A stretch of 63,645 bases of DNA from Tepidibacter mesophilus (GCF_002724055.1 NZ_BDQY01000019.1:1-63645); one strand, 5' to 3'; counted from the first letter of the stretch, positions 36,883-47,118 are shown. Notes: generated by a model not told the origin, from the sequence alone. A program made the numbers and translations.

Positions 36883-37791
36883 ATGTTGGATGTTTGTTTG
36901 TTAGCACCTGGAGGTGTTATGCCGTTTTACGATAGATTTCTTACATCTATGATTGTGAGCTGTAATGGAAGTATGGCACTTGTAGATTGTGGAGAAGGGA
37001 CTCAGATTCTTTTAAAAAAGCTAAAATGGGGTTTGAAAAATATAGATATAATTTGTTTTACTCACTATCATGCAGATCATATAGCTGGACTTCCGGGACT
37101 TTTAAGTACGATAGGGAATTCGGGGAGAGAAGATGAATTAATACTAATTGGACCTAGTGGATTGCAAAATGTGGTTGAGGGTCTTATGGTTATAACTCCT
37201 CAACTTCCATATGATATAAAGCTTATTGAGACTTCTGATAAATTAGTTGAATATATACATAAGGATTTTGTAATAAATTCACTACCTGTACAACATAGTG
37301 TTGATTGTATGATGTATAGCATTGAAGTTATGAGAACAAGAAAATTTGATAAAGATAAGGCTGAAAGTCAAAGTGTACCTATGAAATATTGGAGTAGGCT
37401 TCAAAAAGAAGAAATAATAGAAGATGATGGAATTATATATACCCCTGATATGGTACTTTCGAATAGAAGAAAAGGACTTAAAATTTGCTATTGTACAGAT
37501 ACAAGACCTCTTCCTGGAATTGTGGAGTTTATAAAAAATGCTGATCTATTTATTTGCGAAGGTATGTATGGTGATGATGCTTATGCTGAAAAAGTAAAAG
37601 ATACAAACCATATGCTGTTTTCGGAAGCGGCAAATCTTTCTAAACAGGGGGATGTTAAAGAATTATGGCTTACTCATTTTAGTCCAGCGCTTCAAAATCC
37701 ATATGAGTTTTTAGATGTAGCTAAAAACGTTTTTCAAAACTCTGTTATAGGTGAAGAACTAATGGTTAAGGAATTTAAATTTACAGATTAA
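36883..37791 (+). CDS. Ribonuclease Z-like metallo-beta-lactamase-fold protein
   Basis: A 302-residue MBL-fold hydrolase of the RNase Z group. LVDCGEGTQ and the metal motif THYHADHIAGL (~61-71) are present, then a long insertion, CYCTDTRP, and a C-terminal LTHFSP. RNase Z trims the 3' ends of tRNA precursors; the CCA-adding enzyme encoded 1.4 kb downstream fits that. The N-terminus (LAPGGVMPFYDRFL) is divergent from canonical Rnz, so another nuclease role is possible. Followed 10 bases later by a phosphoesterase gene. Confidence 0.78.
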   Translation: MLDVCLLAPGGVMPFYDRFLTSMIVSCNGSMALVDCGEGTQILLKKLKWGLKNIDIICFTHYHADHIAGLPGLLSTIGNSGREDELILIGPSGLQNVVEGLMVITPQLPYDIKLIETSDKLVEYIHKDFVINSLPVQHSVDCMMYSIEVMRTRKFDKDKAESQSVPMKYWSRLQKEEIIEDDGIIYTPDMVLSNRRKGLKICYCTDTRPLPGIVEFIKNADLFICEGMYGDDAYAEKVKDTNHMLFSEAANLSKQGDVKELWLTHFSPALQNPYEFLDVAKNVFQNSVIGEELMVKEFKFTD

Positions 37792-37801
37792 GGAGAAATG
37801 T

Positions 37802-38911
37802 ATGGGGTTAAATAGTACAATAATGAGTTTAAAAGAAGAAAAAAGCTTTAGACTTATAAGTGTAAGTGATATTCATGGTGGATTGTATTTATTCAAGAGA
37901 TTAATTGAAAAAGTAGAGTTTAAAAGAAGTGATTATTTGGTTATAATAGGTGACTTTATTGAAAAAGGAAGGTTTAATAAAGAAACTCTTTCATATATAA
38001 GAGAATTATCTAAAAAAGACAATGTTATAGTATTAGCTGGAAACTGTGAAGCGTTTGTAGCAAGCTTAGTTTTAGAGAAATATAATTCTCAAAAGTTAAT
38101 TAGATATATAAAGTATAAGACTCATAAAAGTATATTTGATGAGTGGATTAAAGAACTGAATATAAATATTTATGAAATTAGTGGAAAATATTTACAAAAT
38201 ATATTGCTTACAAATTATAAAGATGATATAGAATTTTTAGGATCGCTACCTGTTGCTTTAGAACTTGAGGATTTTATATTCGTTCATGCAGGTATAAGTG
38301 AGAAGATGTATTGGAAAAAATCAAGTCTTAAGACATTTTTATACTGTGAACAATTTTATAAAAAAGATAATAAAAGTGGTAAGACTGTGGTTGTAGGACA
38401 CTGGCCAGCGTCGAATTACAAGGACTATACTATTAACTGTGATTCTATAATAGATACTGAAAAGAAGATTATATGTATTGATGGTGGATATAATGTAAAG
38501 AAGATTGCTCAAATAAATGCACTTATAATTGAAAAAACAAATCAGATATACAATATCTATAATGAAAGTGCTGATGAATTTGATAAATATATAGTAAAAG
38601 AAGGTTCATTTGGGACGAAAGAAATTCCCCAAAAAATACGGTGGCCTAATAATAAAATTGAGATTATAAAGCGAAGAAAAGAATTTTCAGTGTGTAAAAG
38701 GGTGGATACAGGAGAACTTATTAATATAAAGAATGAAGTAATAGAGTTAGGAAGTGAAGGATATTACTGTAACCAAGACTACCAAGAATATTACCTGACT
38801 ACTTATAGAGGGCAAGTGATAGACGTTGTAAATATATATGGGAATTATGCACTTGCTAGATTGGATGGTGAATACGGATGGATTAAAAAAGATTTGATAG
38901 AAAAGCTCTAA
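37802..38911 (+). CDS. Calcineurin-like metallophosphoesterase with C-terminal SH3-like domain
   Basis: A 369-residue protein. The PPP-type phosphoesterase core has DIHGG (~23-27), GDFIEKG, GNCEAF, FVHAGISE and VGHWPASN, supplying metal ligands. After ~residue 265 a separate part ends with GNYALARLDGEYGWIKKDLI, resembling a bacterial SH3 domain. There is no signal peptide. AAGGAGAAATGT precedes ATG 37802; the ATG 4 bases earlier is out of frame. Substrate unknown. Likely co-transcribed with the RNase Z-like gene. Confidence 0.78.
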   Translation: MGLNSTIMSLKEEKSFRLISVSDIHGGLYLFKRLIEKVEFKRSDYLVIIGDFIEKGRFNKETLSYIRELSKKDNVIVLAGNCEAFVASLVLEKYNSQKLIRYIKYKTHKSIFDEWIKELNINIYEISGKYLQNILLTNYKDDIEFLGSLPVALELEDFIFVHAGISEKMYWKKSSLKTFLYCEQFYKKDNKSGKTVVVGHWPASNYKDYTINCDSIIDTEKKIICIDGGYNVKKIAQINALIIEKTNQIYNIYNESADEFDKYIVKEGSFGTKEIPQKIRWPNNKIEIIKRRKEFSVCKRVDTGELINIKNEVIELGSEGYYCNQDYQEYYLTTYRGQVIDVVNIYGNYALARLDGEYGWIKKDLIEKL

Positions 38912-38978
38912 GTAGTCATTATAAATTATGTAGTTTGAAAATATAATAATTGGGTATAACTCAAGTGGAGGGATGCTT

Positions 38979-39137
38979 ATGAAAAATTATAAATGTAGTG
39001 TATGTGGATATGTCTATAAACCTGAAAGAGGAGATTGGACACATGATATAGAGAAAAATACTAGTTTTGAGAATTTACCTGAGGATTGGAAGTGCCCTAC
39101 TTGTAATCAATCTAAAATGGCATTTGAAGAAGTTTAG
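38979..39137 (+). CDS. Rubredoxin
   Basis: A 52-residue protein. The iron ligands are C6, C9 (CSVCGYVY) and C39, C42 (CPTCNQ), the standard rubredoxin arrangement, with PEDWKCP before the second pair. It carries single electrons in the cytoplasm, often to peroxide or superoxide detoxifying enzymes. GTGGAGGGATG provides the ribosome site. It is 45 bases from the CCA gene. Confidence 0.95.
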   Translation: MKNYKCSVCGYVYKPERGDWTHDIEKNTSFENLPEDWKCPTCNQSKMAFEEV

Positions 39138-39181
39138 ATTTTGTATTAAACTGGTATAAGTAGGTAAGAAAGGTGAGGATT

Positions 39182-40519
39182 ATGAATATAGATATACCAG
39201 TAGAAGTTCAGAAGATATTAGATGTATTAAATCAAAATAATTATGAAGGTTTTATAGTTGGTGGATGTGTAAGGGATACTCTTTTAAAAAATACACCTAA
39301 AGATTGGGATATAACCACGAGTTGCATGCCTGAAAAAACCATGAAAATATTACATGATAAGGGTATTAAATCTATTCCAACAGGAATTAAGCATGGGACT
39401 GTGACTGCGGTGATAAATGATAATCACTATGAGATTACAACTTACAGAATAGATGGAGAATATAAAAATAATAGACGTCCTGAAAGTGTAGAATTCACTG
39501 ATGAAATAGAAGAAGACTTATCAAGGCGTGATTTTACTATTAATGCAATGGCATATAATCATAAATACGGTTTGTGTGATCCGTTTTTAGGTCAACAAGA
39601 CTTAAAAAAAGAAATTGTAAAGTGTGTTGGAAATCCTTTAAATAGATTTGAAGAAGATGCACTTAGAATATTAAGAGGAGTAAGATTTGCAACTAGGTTA
39701 AATTTCAAATTAGATGAAGCTACAAAACATGCTATGAAGGATAAGGGGAATTTACTTTTAAATATTAGTGAGGAGAGAATAAGAGAAGAAATTTGTAAAA
39801 TACTGCTTACTGATAAACCTTCACTGGGATTTAATATTCTTAAAGAATTAGATTTGTTAAAATACATTCTTCCTGAGCTTGATGAGTGTGTGGGGTTTGA
39901 TCAAAAGAATTTTTATCATAATAAAGATGTATTTGATCATATTATGTCTGTTGTAGATTATACACCTTGCAATATAAAAACTAGACTTTCTGCTTTGTTT
40001 CACGATATTGCAAAGCCGATATGTTTTAGTATAGATGAAAAAGGTGTAGGCCATTTTTATGGACATGACATAAAAGGTGAAAGACTCACTAAAAAAATAT
40101 TGAAAAGGCTTAAATTTGATAATAAAACTATAGACGATGTTTGTATACTAGTTAAAGAACATATGAATATGCCAAATCTTGAAAATAAGAAATCTATAAA
40201 AAAATTTATAAATAGGTCTAAAATAGAAAATGTATTCAATCTTATAGACCTGAAAATAGCTGATAGAAAATCTGGTACAGATTGTGATAATATAGGATTA
40301 ATTTTAGAACTTAAAGATATTATTGAAAAAATCATAAATCAGAAGGAGCCTTTATGTATAAATGATTTAGCTATTAATGGAAATGATATAATTGAACTTG
40401 GCATAAAGCCTGGTAAAAAAATAGGTGAGATTTTAAATGAATTGAATGAGTTGGTATTGAAAGATCCGGAGTTTAATACGAAAGAATATTTGATAGATAT
40501 AGTGAGAAAATATATATAG
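39182..40519 (+). CDS. cca: CCA tRNA nucleotidyltransferase with HD domain
   Basis: A 445-residue class II nucleotidyltransferase that adds or repairs the 3' CCA of tRNA. GFIVGGCVRDTLL and PKDWDIT (two catalytic carboxylates) begin the head, RRDFTINAMAY and RFEEDALRILRGVRFA follow, and an HD domain (ALFHDIAKP, ~275) lies in the tail. ATG 39182 behind AAGGTGAGG is preferred over the in-frame GTG at 39173. Confidence 0.95.
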   Translation: MNIDIPVEVQKILDVLNQNNYEGFIVGGCVRDTLLKNTPKDWDITTSCMPEKTMKILHDKGIKSIPTGIKHGTVTAVINDNHYEITTYRIDGEYKNNRRPESVEFTDEIEEDLSRRDFTINAMAYNHKYGLCDPFLGQQDLKKEIVKCVGNPLNRFEEDALRILRGVRFATRLNFKLDEATKHAMKDKGNLLLNISEERIREEICKILLTDKPSLGFNILKELDLLKYILPELDECVGFDQKNFYHNKDVFDHIMSVVDYTPCNIKTRLSALFHDIAKPICFSIDEKGVGHFYGHDIKGERLTKKILKRLKFDNKTIDDVCILVKEHMNMPNLENKKSIKKFINRSKIENVFNLIDLKIADRKSGTDCDNIGLILELKDIIEKIINQKEPLCINDLAINGNDIIELGIKPGKKIGEILNELNELVLKDPEFNTKEYLIDIVRKYI

Positions 40520-40568
40520 TAAATTATAAAAATTCAAATCTATAAAGAATATTGATTAAACAACTGAA

Positions 40569-40650
40569 CTTGCAACTATTTTTAAGTAGCAGAGTCGGAG
40601 CGTCGTTGGCGGAATGAGTTATGCGTTAGCATAAAGCGAATTTTTTATAA
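40569..40650 (+). repeat. Dispersed intergenic repeat, copy B
   Basis: It begins CTTGCAACTATTTTT like copy A, then AGAG, CGTTGGCGGAATGAGT, the mini-hairpin ATGC-GTTA-GCAT, and ends AGCGAATTTTTTATAA. It lies 50 bases after cca in the same orientation. Confidence 0.75.
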
Positions 40651-40710
40651 TGAATAGAAAATTATATTACTTTTAATTGTAGGTAAATATAATTTATGTT
40701 ATGAGTTTCA

Positions 40711-40754
40711 AAAAAGTCTACATTGGAATCTTTAGAGAATAAAGACTTTTTTAC
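40711..40754 (+). terminator. Possible terminator downstream of cca
   Basis: AAAAAGTCT (40711-40719) and AGACTTTTT (40743-40751) flank a 23-base AT-rich loop. It lies beyond repeat B, so the cca transcript may include the repeat. Confidence 0.45.
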
Positions 40755-40823
40755 TTTATAATTATAATTAGATGTGAGATACTGTAATAGTAAAAAAATA
40801 TATAGAATAGAAGGTGTATTAAT

Positions 40824-41189
40824 ATGAGTAATGAAAAAAAGCATAATTGTGGATGTGGAGGACATGAAGATCATCATGAATGTGGATGCGGTGGACATGA
40901 GCACGATCATGGAGAAAATCATGAGTGTGGATGTGGAGGACACGAGCATGACCATGAAGAAGCTCAAATGATATACTTAACGTTAGATGAAGATGAAGAA
41001 ATAGCTTGCAAAGTATTGACTATATTCGAAGTGGAAGGTAATGAGTACATATCTTTATTACCTGAAAACTCAGAAGATGTATATATATATAAATACAAAG
41101 AGACTGAAGAAGGACCAGAATTAGCACAAATAGAAGAGGATGATGAGTTTAATAAAGTATCACAAGCATTTTATGATTTATGTGATTAA
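40824..41189 (+). CDS. DUF1292 protein with Cys/His-rich N-terminal repeats
   Basis: A 121-residue protein. The first ~50 residues contain three copies of CGCGGHE separated by His/Asp/Glu-rich linkers (HDHGENHE and similar), a likely metal-binding tail. The rest (from MIYLTLDEDEEIACKVLTIF) is a DUF1292 domain, common in Firmicutes as a small acidic protein of unknown function. AAGGTGTATTAAT precedes the ATG. The tail is unusual for the family. Zinc or nickel storage is inference. Confidence 0.85.
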   Translation: MSNEKKHNCGCGGHEDHHECGCGGHEHDHGENHECGCGGHEHDHEEAQMIYLTLDEDEEIACKVLTIFEVEGNEYISLLPENSEDVYIYKYKETEEGPELAQIEEDDEFNKVSQAFYDLCD

Positions 41190-41234
41190 TAAAATTCGCT
41201 AATTTAAAAATTATATAATTTTCTATTTGTTATG

Positions 41235-41280
41235 AAAAGACGACTAATAGCTAAGATTAAGCTATTAGTCGCCTTTTTTA
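41235..41280 (+). terminator. Terminator of the DUF1292 gene
   Basis: AAAAGACGACTAATAGCT pairs with AGCTATTAGTCG and ends in CCTTTTTT. Confidence 0.85.
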
Positions 41281-41470
41281 TTTCTAAGTAAATGATATAA
41301 CTTTAGATCTATACATAATAGTAATTAAAAAATAAATCTTGAATTATCAAAATGATAATGATAAAATGAGAAGTATCCAAATGGTATAAAATGTAATATA
41401 TTTATGATGAGAGAATGTAACTTAATTTAAATAAAAATATATAATGTTATTAGATTTGGGGGGGAATTGT

Positions 41471-42370
41471 ATGATATTAAATAATATTATAGAGTCAATA
41501 GGAAACACGCCGCTTATAAATTTAAGTAAATTAACTGGAAGCAATATATACGCTAAAGCTGAGTTTTTAAACCCGGGGGGTAGTATAAAGGATAGGATAG
41601 CTAAGTTTATGATAGAACAAGCTGAAAAAGATGGAGTGTTAAAAAAGGGTATGACTATAATAGAACCTACATCTGGAAATACAGGTATAGGGATATCTTT
41701 AGTTGGAGTTCAAATGGGATATAAGGTAAAGATTGTTATGCCTGAGAATATGAGTGAAGAAAGAAAAAGAATTATAAAAGGACTTGGGGCTGAACTTATA
41801 CTAACACCTAAAGAAGAAAGTGTAGAAGGAGCTTTAAATGAGGTGAAAAGACAGATGGATTCAAGTGATAATATATTTGCTTTAAATCAATTTAGTAATA
41901 TTAATAATCCGTTGATACATTATAATACAACGGCGGTTGAAATATTTGAAGATATGAATGAAGACGTGGATGTATTTGTATCAGGGCTTGGAAGTGGAGG
42001 AACTCTGCAGGGAATAGGAAAATATTTAAAAGAAAAGAATCCTGATTGTATGATTATAGCAGTCGAACCAAAAGGAGTATCTGCTCTTAATGGTCATAGT
42101 GCTGGAACTCATAAGATACAGGGTATCGGTGATGGATTTATACCAGATGTATTGGATGTATTTTTAATGGATAAGGTTATAGAAGTTAGTGATGAAGATG
42201 CTATTTCAACTTCTAGACAATTAGCAAATGTATGTGGATGCTTAGTTGGAGTTTCAGCAGGTGCTAATGTATGGGCATCTATGAGTATGGCAAAACAATA
42301 TCCGGATAAAAAAATAGTTACTATACTTCCGGATAGAGCAGAGAGATATTTTAGTGAAGGACTTTTATAA
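41471..42370 (+). CDS. cysK: Cysteine synthase (O-acetylserine sulfhydrylase)
   Basis: A 299-residue PLP enzyme making cysteine from O-acetylserine and sulfide. The N-terminal SIGNTPLINL, PLP Lys40 in NPGGSIKDR, the substrate loop PTSGNTGIG, and GSGGTLQGIGKYL are all present. ATG 41471 sits after GGGGGGG and matches the family N-terminus. No serine acetyltransferase gene is adjacent. Monocistronic, strong terminator. Confidence 0.95.
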   Translation: MILNNIIESIGNTPLINLSKLTGSNIYAKAEFLNPGGSIKDRIAKFMIEQAEKDGVLKKGMTIIEPTSGNTGIGISLVGVQMGYKVKIVMPENMSEERKRIIKGLGAELILTPKEESVEGALNEVKRQMDSSDNIFALNQFSNINNPLIHYNTTAVEIFEDMNEDVDVFVSGLGSGGTLQGIGKYLKEKNPDCMIIAVEPKGVSALNGHSAGTHKIQGIGDGFIPDVLDVFLMDKVIEVSDEDAISTSRQLANVCGCLVGVSAGANVWASMSMAKQYPDKKIVTILPDRAERYFSEGLL

Positions 42371-42448
42371 TAGAAAATTTGTATTTAGAATAATTCATTG
42401 AAAGATTAAATTTTTAAAAATGAGTCTTTCGGAAAATGAAATTTAGTT

Positions 42449-42502
42449 AAAAAAAAGGTGTAAAAAAGGTTGGGAAATACCTTTTTTACACCTTTTTTTT
42501 AC
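42449..42502 (+). terminator. Terminator of cysK
   Basis: AAAAAAAGGTGTAAAAAAGG pairs with CCTTTTTTACACC and the following T-run. Confidence 0.85.
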
Positions 42503-42807
42503 GTAAAATGAAATTTATATATAAAAATATTGCATTTTGTGGTTGCAAACATGAAGTAGGCATGTTAGAATATGAAATATGAAATAAATAATAAATCATA
42601 AATTAGAAATTTCAAAATAAAAATACTTTGTTTTATAATTTGAATATTAAGAAATACAAACTTATAAGTATTGAAAATAGGCAATTTAATATGAATTTCA
42701 GAATGTGAAAATATAAAAACAAAGCAAATGTAAAAATAAACCATATGAAATATTGAATGTTAATTAATTCAAAAAAGCAATGTATTTTAAAAGGGGGTTG
42801 TGTTGTT
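42503..42807. other. AT-rich region upstream of the Re-citrate synthase operon
   Basis: Three hundred bases of strongly AT-rich sequence. I see no T-box, riboswitch signature, convincing promoter pair or small gene. Confidence 0.55.
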
Positions 42808-44154
42808 GTGAAAAGTTCTGTTGTAAATTTGTCAAATCCAAATTACTTTAAAAATGTGTTTCCTTATTCTCAAATTCCTAAGGTAGAGTTTAATAATATT
42901 TTACTGCCTATGGATATTCCGGATGAGATATGGGTAACTGATACAACTTTTAGAGATGGTCAACAGTCTATGTCTTCTTTTAGTGTAGATCAAATACTTA
43001 AGTTGTATGATTATCTGCATAAGATAGATAATGAATCGGGGATTATTAGACAATCTGAATTTTTTCTTTATTCAAAGAAAGATAGAAAAGCAGTTTCGAA
43101 GTGTATGGATAGAGGATACACTTTCCCTCAGATAACTTCTTGGATTAGAGCTAAGAAAGAGGATTTAAAATTAGTTAAAGAAATGCAGATTAAAGAAACA
43201 GGAATGCTTATGTCTTGTTCTGATTATCATATATTTAAAAAATTAAAAACAACAAGAGAAAATGCTCTTAATATGTATTTAGATATTGCAAAAGAAGCTA
43301 TTGAAAATGGAATAGTTCCAAGATGCCATCTTGAGGATATTACTAGAGCTGATTTTTATGGATTTGTAGTTCCACTAGTAAGATCTTTGATGGATTTATC
43401 AAAAGAATCTGGAGTTGAAATAAAGATAAGAGCTTGTGATACATTAGGGCTGGGAGTTTCTTATACAGGAACATCTCTTCCAAGAAGTATACCTGGAATT
43501 ATACATGGACTTAGAAATGAATGTAATGTTTCGTCTAAGTCTATAGAGTGGCATGGACATAATGATTTTTATTCTGTTGTAACGAACTCTGTTTCAGCTT
43601 GGCTTTATGGTGCATCTTCTGTAAATACTACTTTATTTGGTATAGGGGAAAGAACTGGAAACTGTCCTATTGAGGCTATGCTTTTAGAGTATGGTCAAGT
43701 AAAAGGTGATATTAAAAACATGAATCTTAAAATTTTATCTGAAGTTAGTGAGTATTTCCAAAGGGAGATGGACTATGATATCCATCCACAGACTCCTTTT
43801 ATTGGAAGCGAATTTAATGTAACAAAAGCTGGAATACATGCAGATGGTATATTGAAAGATGTGGAAATATACAATGCTTTTGATACTGAAAAAATACTAA
43901 ATAGACCTATAGTAGTATCTGTTAATCAATATTCAGGTGTTGCTGGTATTGCGGCTTGGATTAATACTTATTTTAGATTAAGTGAAGGTCAAAAAATATC
44001 TAAGGATGATGATAGAATATATCCTATTAAAAGATGGGTAGATGATCAATATGCAAGTGGAAGAACTACAGTTATATCCAATGAAGAATTAAAGAAAATA
44101 ACTTATATATATTTACCGCAAATAGAAAAAATAGAAAAAACACAAGCAGTTTAA
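42808..44154 (+). CDS. Re-type citrate synthase (isopropylmalate/homocitrate synthase family)
   Basis: A 448-residue DRE-TIM metallolyase. TDTTFRDGQQ is the metal/acetyl-CoA motif, EWHGHNDF the metal-binding His pair, and GIGERTGNCPIEAML the conserved loop. Together with aconitase and isocitrate dehydrogenase genes directly downstream, this matches the Re-citrate synthase described in Clostridium kluyveri rather than LeuA. It condenses acetyl-CoA and oxaloacetate. I place the start at GTG 42808 behind AAGGGGG; an upstream ATG at 42757 lacks a ribosome site. Confidence 0.85.
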   Translation: MKSSVVNLSNPNYFKNVFPYSQIPKVEFNNILLPMDIPDEIWVTDTTFRDGQQSMSSFSVDQILKLYDYLHKIDNESGIIRQSEFFLYSKKDRKAVSKCMDRGYTFPQITSWIRAKKEDLKLVKEMQIKETGMLMSCSDYHIFKKLKTTRENALNMYLDIAKEAIENGIVPRCHLEDITRADFYGFVVPLVRSLMDLSKESGVEIKIRACDTLGLGVSYTGTSLPRSIPGIIHGLRNECNVSSKSIEWHGHNDFYSVVTNSVSAWLYGASSVNTTLFGIGERTGNCPIEAMLLEYGQVKGDIKNMNLKILSEVSEYFQREMDYDIHPQTPFIGSEFNVTKAGIHADGILKDVEIYNAFDTEKILNRPIVVSVNQYSGVAGIAAWINTYFRLSEGQKISKDDDRIYPIKRWVDDQYASGRTTVISNEELKKITYIYLPQIEKIEKTQAV

Positions 44155-44165
44155 GGAGGGGTAAT

Positions 44166-46100
44166 ATGAATCTTACAGTGGCTCAAAAAATTATTAATAG
44201 TCGTATTGTTAGCGGGGAGTTTAAAAAAGGTTGTGAGATTGGAATAAAAATAGATCAAACTTTGACGCAAGACTCTACAGGAACTATGGCATATCTTCAA
44301 CTTGAAAATATGGGTATAGATAAAGTTAAAACTAAAAAATCAGTAGCTTATATAGATCATAATACAATTCAAGCAGGACCTGAGAATGCAGATGATCACT
44401 TATATATTCAAACGGTTGCTAAAAAATATGGTATATATTTTTCAAAGCCTGGAAATGGAATATGTCATCAGGTTCATCTTGAAAGATTCGGGGTTCCAGG
44501 GCAAACTCTTCTTGGGTCGGATAGTCATACTCCTACTTGTGGGGGAATTGGTATGCTTGCGATTGGAGCTGGAGGACTTGATGTGGCTGTTGCCATGGCA
44601 GGTGGGCAATATTATATTAACACTCCTGATATAGTAAAAGTAGAATTAATAGGGAAACTAAATAAAGGCGTATCTGCAAAGGATATAATATTAGAGGTAC
44701 TAAGAAAATACACAGTAAAAGGTGGAGTTAACAAAATATTTGAATACTGTGGTGAAGCTTTAAAATATTTAAGTGTTCCTCAAAGAGCAACTATAACTAA
44801 TATGGGAGCAGAACTTGGTGCTACAACATCTATATTTCCATCAGATAATGTCACTTATGAATTTTTGAAGGCTCAGGCAAGAGAGAAAGACTATGTTGAG
44901 ATACTAGCAGATGAAGGAGCTATATATGATGAATCTATAATTATAGATTTAGATAAACTAAAACCTCTAGCAGCGTGTCCTCATAGTCCTGATAATGTAG
45001 TTCCTGTTAATGAACTCAAAAATATAAAGGTAAACCAAGTTGCAATAGGAAGCTGTACTAATTCATCTTTCGTAGATATGATGAAGGTAGCTGAAATTTT
45101 AGATAATAAAACTATTGCAGAGCATGTATCGCTTGTTATAGCTCCAGGATCTAAGCAAGTATTAAATATGCTAGCTGCAAATGGGGCCTTGGCTAAAATG
45201 GTATCTGCTGGTGCCAGAATATTAGAATCAGCATGTGGACCTTGCATAGGAATGGGTCAGGCACCTAGTACTGGAGGGGTATCTCTTAGAACTTTTAATA
45301 GGAATTTTAAGGGAAGATCGGGAACGACATCTGCTGATATATATATAGTAAGTCCTGAGGTTGCGGCTGTATCTGCTATAACAGGATATTTAACGAGTCC
45401 TGAAGAAATAGATAATACAGAAATTTGTATGCCTGATAAATTCTTGATAAATGATAATTTAATCGTGCCTCCTGCTGAAGAAGGAGAAGAAATCGATATA
45501 ATAAAAGGTCCTAACATCAAGGATTTTCCTAAAACAGAGCCTTTAAAAAATAAATTAAAAGGGAAAATATTAATAAAGGTAGATGATAATATAACCACTG
45601 ATCATATTATGCCATCGAATGCAAAATTACTTCCTTATAGATCAAATATTCCTTATTTATCTGAATACTGTTTTAATCCATGTGATCCTGATTTTCCTAG
45701 CAGAGCAAAAGAGTTTAAAGGTGGATTTATATTAGGTGGATTAAACTACGGTCAAGGATCTAGCCGTGAACATGCAGCTTTAGCACCATTGTATCTTGGA
45801 ATTAAAGCTGTGATTGCAAAATCTTTTGCACGAATACACAAGCAAAACCTTATAAATAATGGAATACTTCCTTTAACTTTTGAAAATGATAAAGACTATG
45901 ATGATATAGATTTAATGGATGAAATATTGATTGATGATAATTTTAAAAATATAGATACGGGTTTATTTGTATTAAATAATATAACTAAAGATAAGAATTA
46001 TAAAGTAAGCCTAGATATAACAGACAGACAAAAGAAAATGATATTATCAGGTGGTCTTTTGAACTTGATAAAGGAAAATAACGATATAGGGGGAGCTTAA
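44166..46100 (+). CDS. acn: Aconitate hydratase
   Basis: A 644-residue single-chain aconitase-family hydratase. The [4Fe-4S] cysteines are in AIGSCTNSS (~295) and [11 protein letters not shown] (~357-363). [12 protein letters not shown] is the substrate motif, and the swivelling domain holds [16 protein letters not shown]. Isomerises citrate to isocitrate. AAGGAGGGG precedes the ATG, 11 bases after the synthase stop. Its length suits the short clostridial aconitases. Confidence 0.94.
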   Translation: MNLTVAQKIINSRIVSGEFKKGCEIGIKIDQTLTQDSTGTMAYLQLENMGIDKVKTKKSVAYIDHNTIQAGPENADDHLYIQTVAKKYGIYFSKPGNGICHQVHLERFGVPGQTLLGSDSHTPTCGGIGMLAIGAGGLDVAVAMAGGQYYINTPDIVKVELIGKLNKGVSAKDIILEVLRKYTVKGGVNKIFEYCGEALKYLSVPQRATITNMGAELGATTSIFPSDNVTYEFLKAQAREKDYVEILADEGAIYDESIIIDLDKLKPLAACPHSPDNVVPVNELKNIKVNQVAIGSCTNSSFVDMMKVAEILDNKTIAEHVSLVIAPGSKQVLNMLAANGALAKMVSAGARILESACGPCIGMGQAPSTGGVSLRTFNRNFKGRSGTTSADIYIVSPEVAAVSAITGYLTSPEEIDNTEICMPDKFLINDNLIVPPAEEGEEIDIIKGPNIKDFPKTEPLKNKLKGKILIKVDDNITTDHIMPSNAKLLPYRSNIPYLSEYCFNPCDPDFPSRAKEFKGGFILGGLNYGQGSSREHAALAPLYLGIKAVIAKSFARIHKQNLINNGILPLTFENDKDYDDIDLMDEILIDDNFKNIDTGLFVLNNITKDKNYKVSLDITDRQKKMILSGGLLNLIKENNDIGGA

Positions 46101-46101
46101 T

Positions 46102-47097
46102 ATGTCAAATAAAATAACTTTAATTCCGGGAGATGGAATAGGACCTGAGGTAGTATATGCTACAAAGGATATTATAGATAAAAGTGGAGCAGACATTGAT
46201 TGGGAGATATTAAATGCTGGTATGTGTGTAATGGATGAATATAATACACCTTTGCCGGACGGGGTTATATATAGCATAAAAAAGAACAAGGTGGCACTAA
46301 AAGGACCTATAACGACTCCTGTAGGAACAGGATTTAGAAGTGTAAACGTGGCATTAAGACAAGAACTTAATCTATATGCAAATATAAGACCTATTAAGTC
46401 GTATGAAGGTATAAATTCCCTTCATAAAAATGTAGACTTTATAATTGTAAGAGAAAATACAGAAGATCTTTATGCTGGCATAGAACATAAAGTGTGTGAT
46501 GAAGCTTGTGAGAGTATAAAGATAATAACTAAAAAAGCATCTGATAGAATTGTTAAATTTGCATTTGAACTTGCTAAAAAAGAAAATAGAAAAAAAGTAA
46601 CTGCAACTCATAAAGCAAATATAATGAAGTTATCAGATGGATTGTTTTTAAAATGTGCAAAAGATATAGCTAAAGATTATGATATAGATTTTGAAGATGT
46701 AATAGTCGATGCTATGAGCATGAAGCTTGTTATGAATCCGCAAAATTATGATATAGTAGTTGCACCTAATTTGTATGGGGACATTTTATCTGATATGAGT
46801 GCTGGTTTAATAGGAGGCTTGGGCATGGCCCCGGGTGCAAATATTGGAGACAATATAGCTGTATTTGAACCAGTTCATGGATCAGCACCAGATATAGCAG
46901 GGAAAAACTTAGCTAATCCGATATCTTGTATACTAACAGGTGTTATGATGCTCAAGTATATAGGTAAGGATGATGCTGCTTTAAGAATTGAATCTGCACT
47001 ACAAAAGGTATTTAAACAAAAAGATAAATTGACTAAGGATTTAGGTGGATTACTTGGAACAAAAGAATTTGCACAGGCTGTTATAGAAAATATGTAG
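46102..47097 (+). CDS. icd: Isocitrate dehydrogenase (NAD-type, isopropylmalate dehydrogenase family)
   Basis: A 331-residue beta-decarboxylating dehydrogenase. [12 protein letters not shown] starts the chain, [13 protein letters not shown] is the isocitrate-type substrate loop, and [12 protein letters not shown] with [20 protein letters not shown] forms the metal/cofactor site. [13 protein letters not shown] is the cofactor loop; it favours NAD over NADP. The start is one base after the aconitase stop. Produces 2-oxoglutarate, likely for glutamate synthesis. Confidence 0.92.
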   Translation: MSNKITLIPGDGIGPEVVYATKDIIDKSGADIDWEILNAGMCVMDEYNTPLPDGVIYSIKKNKVALKGPITTPVGTGFRSVNVALRQELNLYANIRPIKSYEGINSLHKNVDFIIVRENTEDLYAGIEHKVCDEACESIKIITKKASDRIVKFAFELAKKENRKKVTATHKANIMKLSDGLFLKCAKDIAKDYDIDFEDVIVDAMSMKLVMNPQNYDIVVAPNLYGDILSDMSAGLIGGLGMAPGANIGDNIAVFEPVHGSAPDIAGKNLANPISCILTGVMMLKYIGKDDAALRIESALQKVFKQKDKLTKDLGGLLGTKEFAQAVIENM

Positions 47098-47118
47098 AAA
47101 AATTTATTTATTATATTT

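Noticed and set aside
40662-40967. Ser/Thr/Met-rich minus-strand frame
   Set aside because: It is the antisense of the CGCGGHE repeats of the DUF1292 gene.
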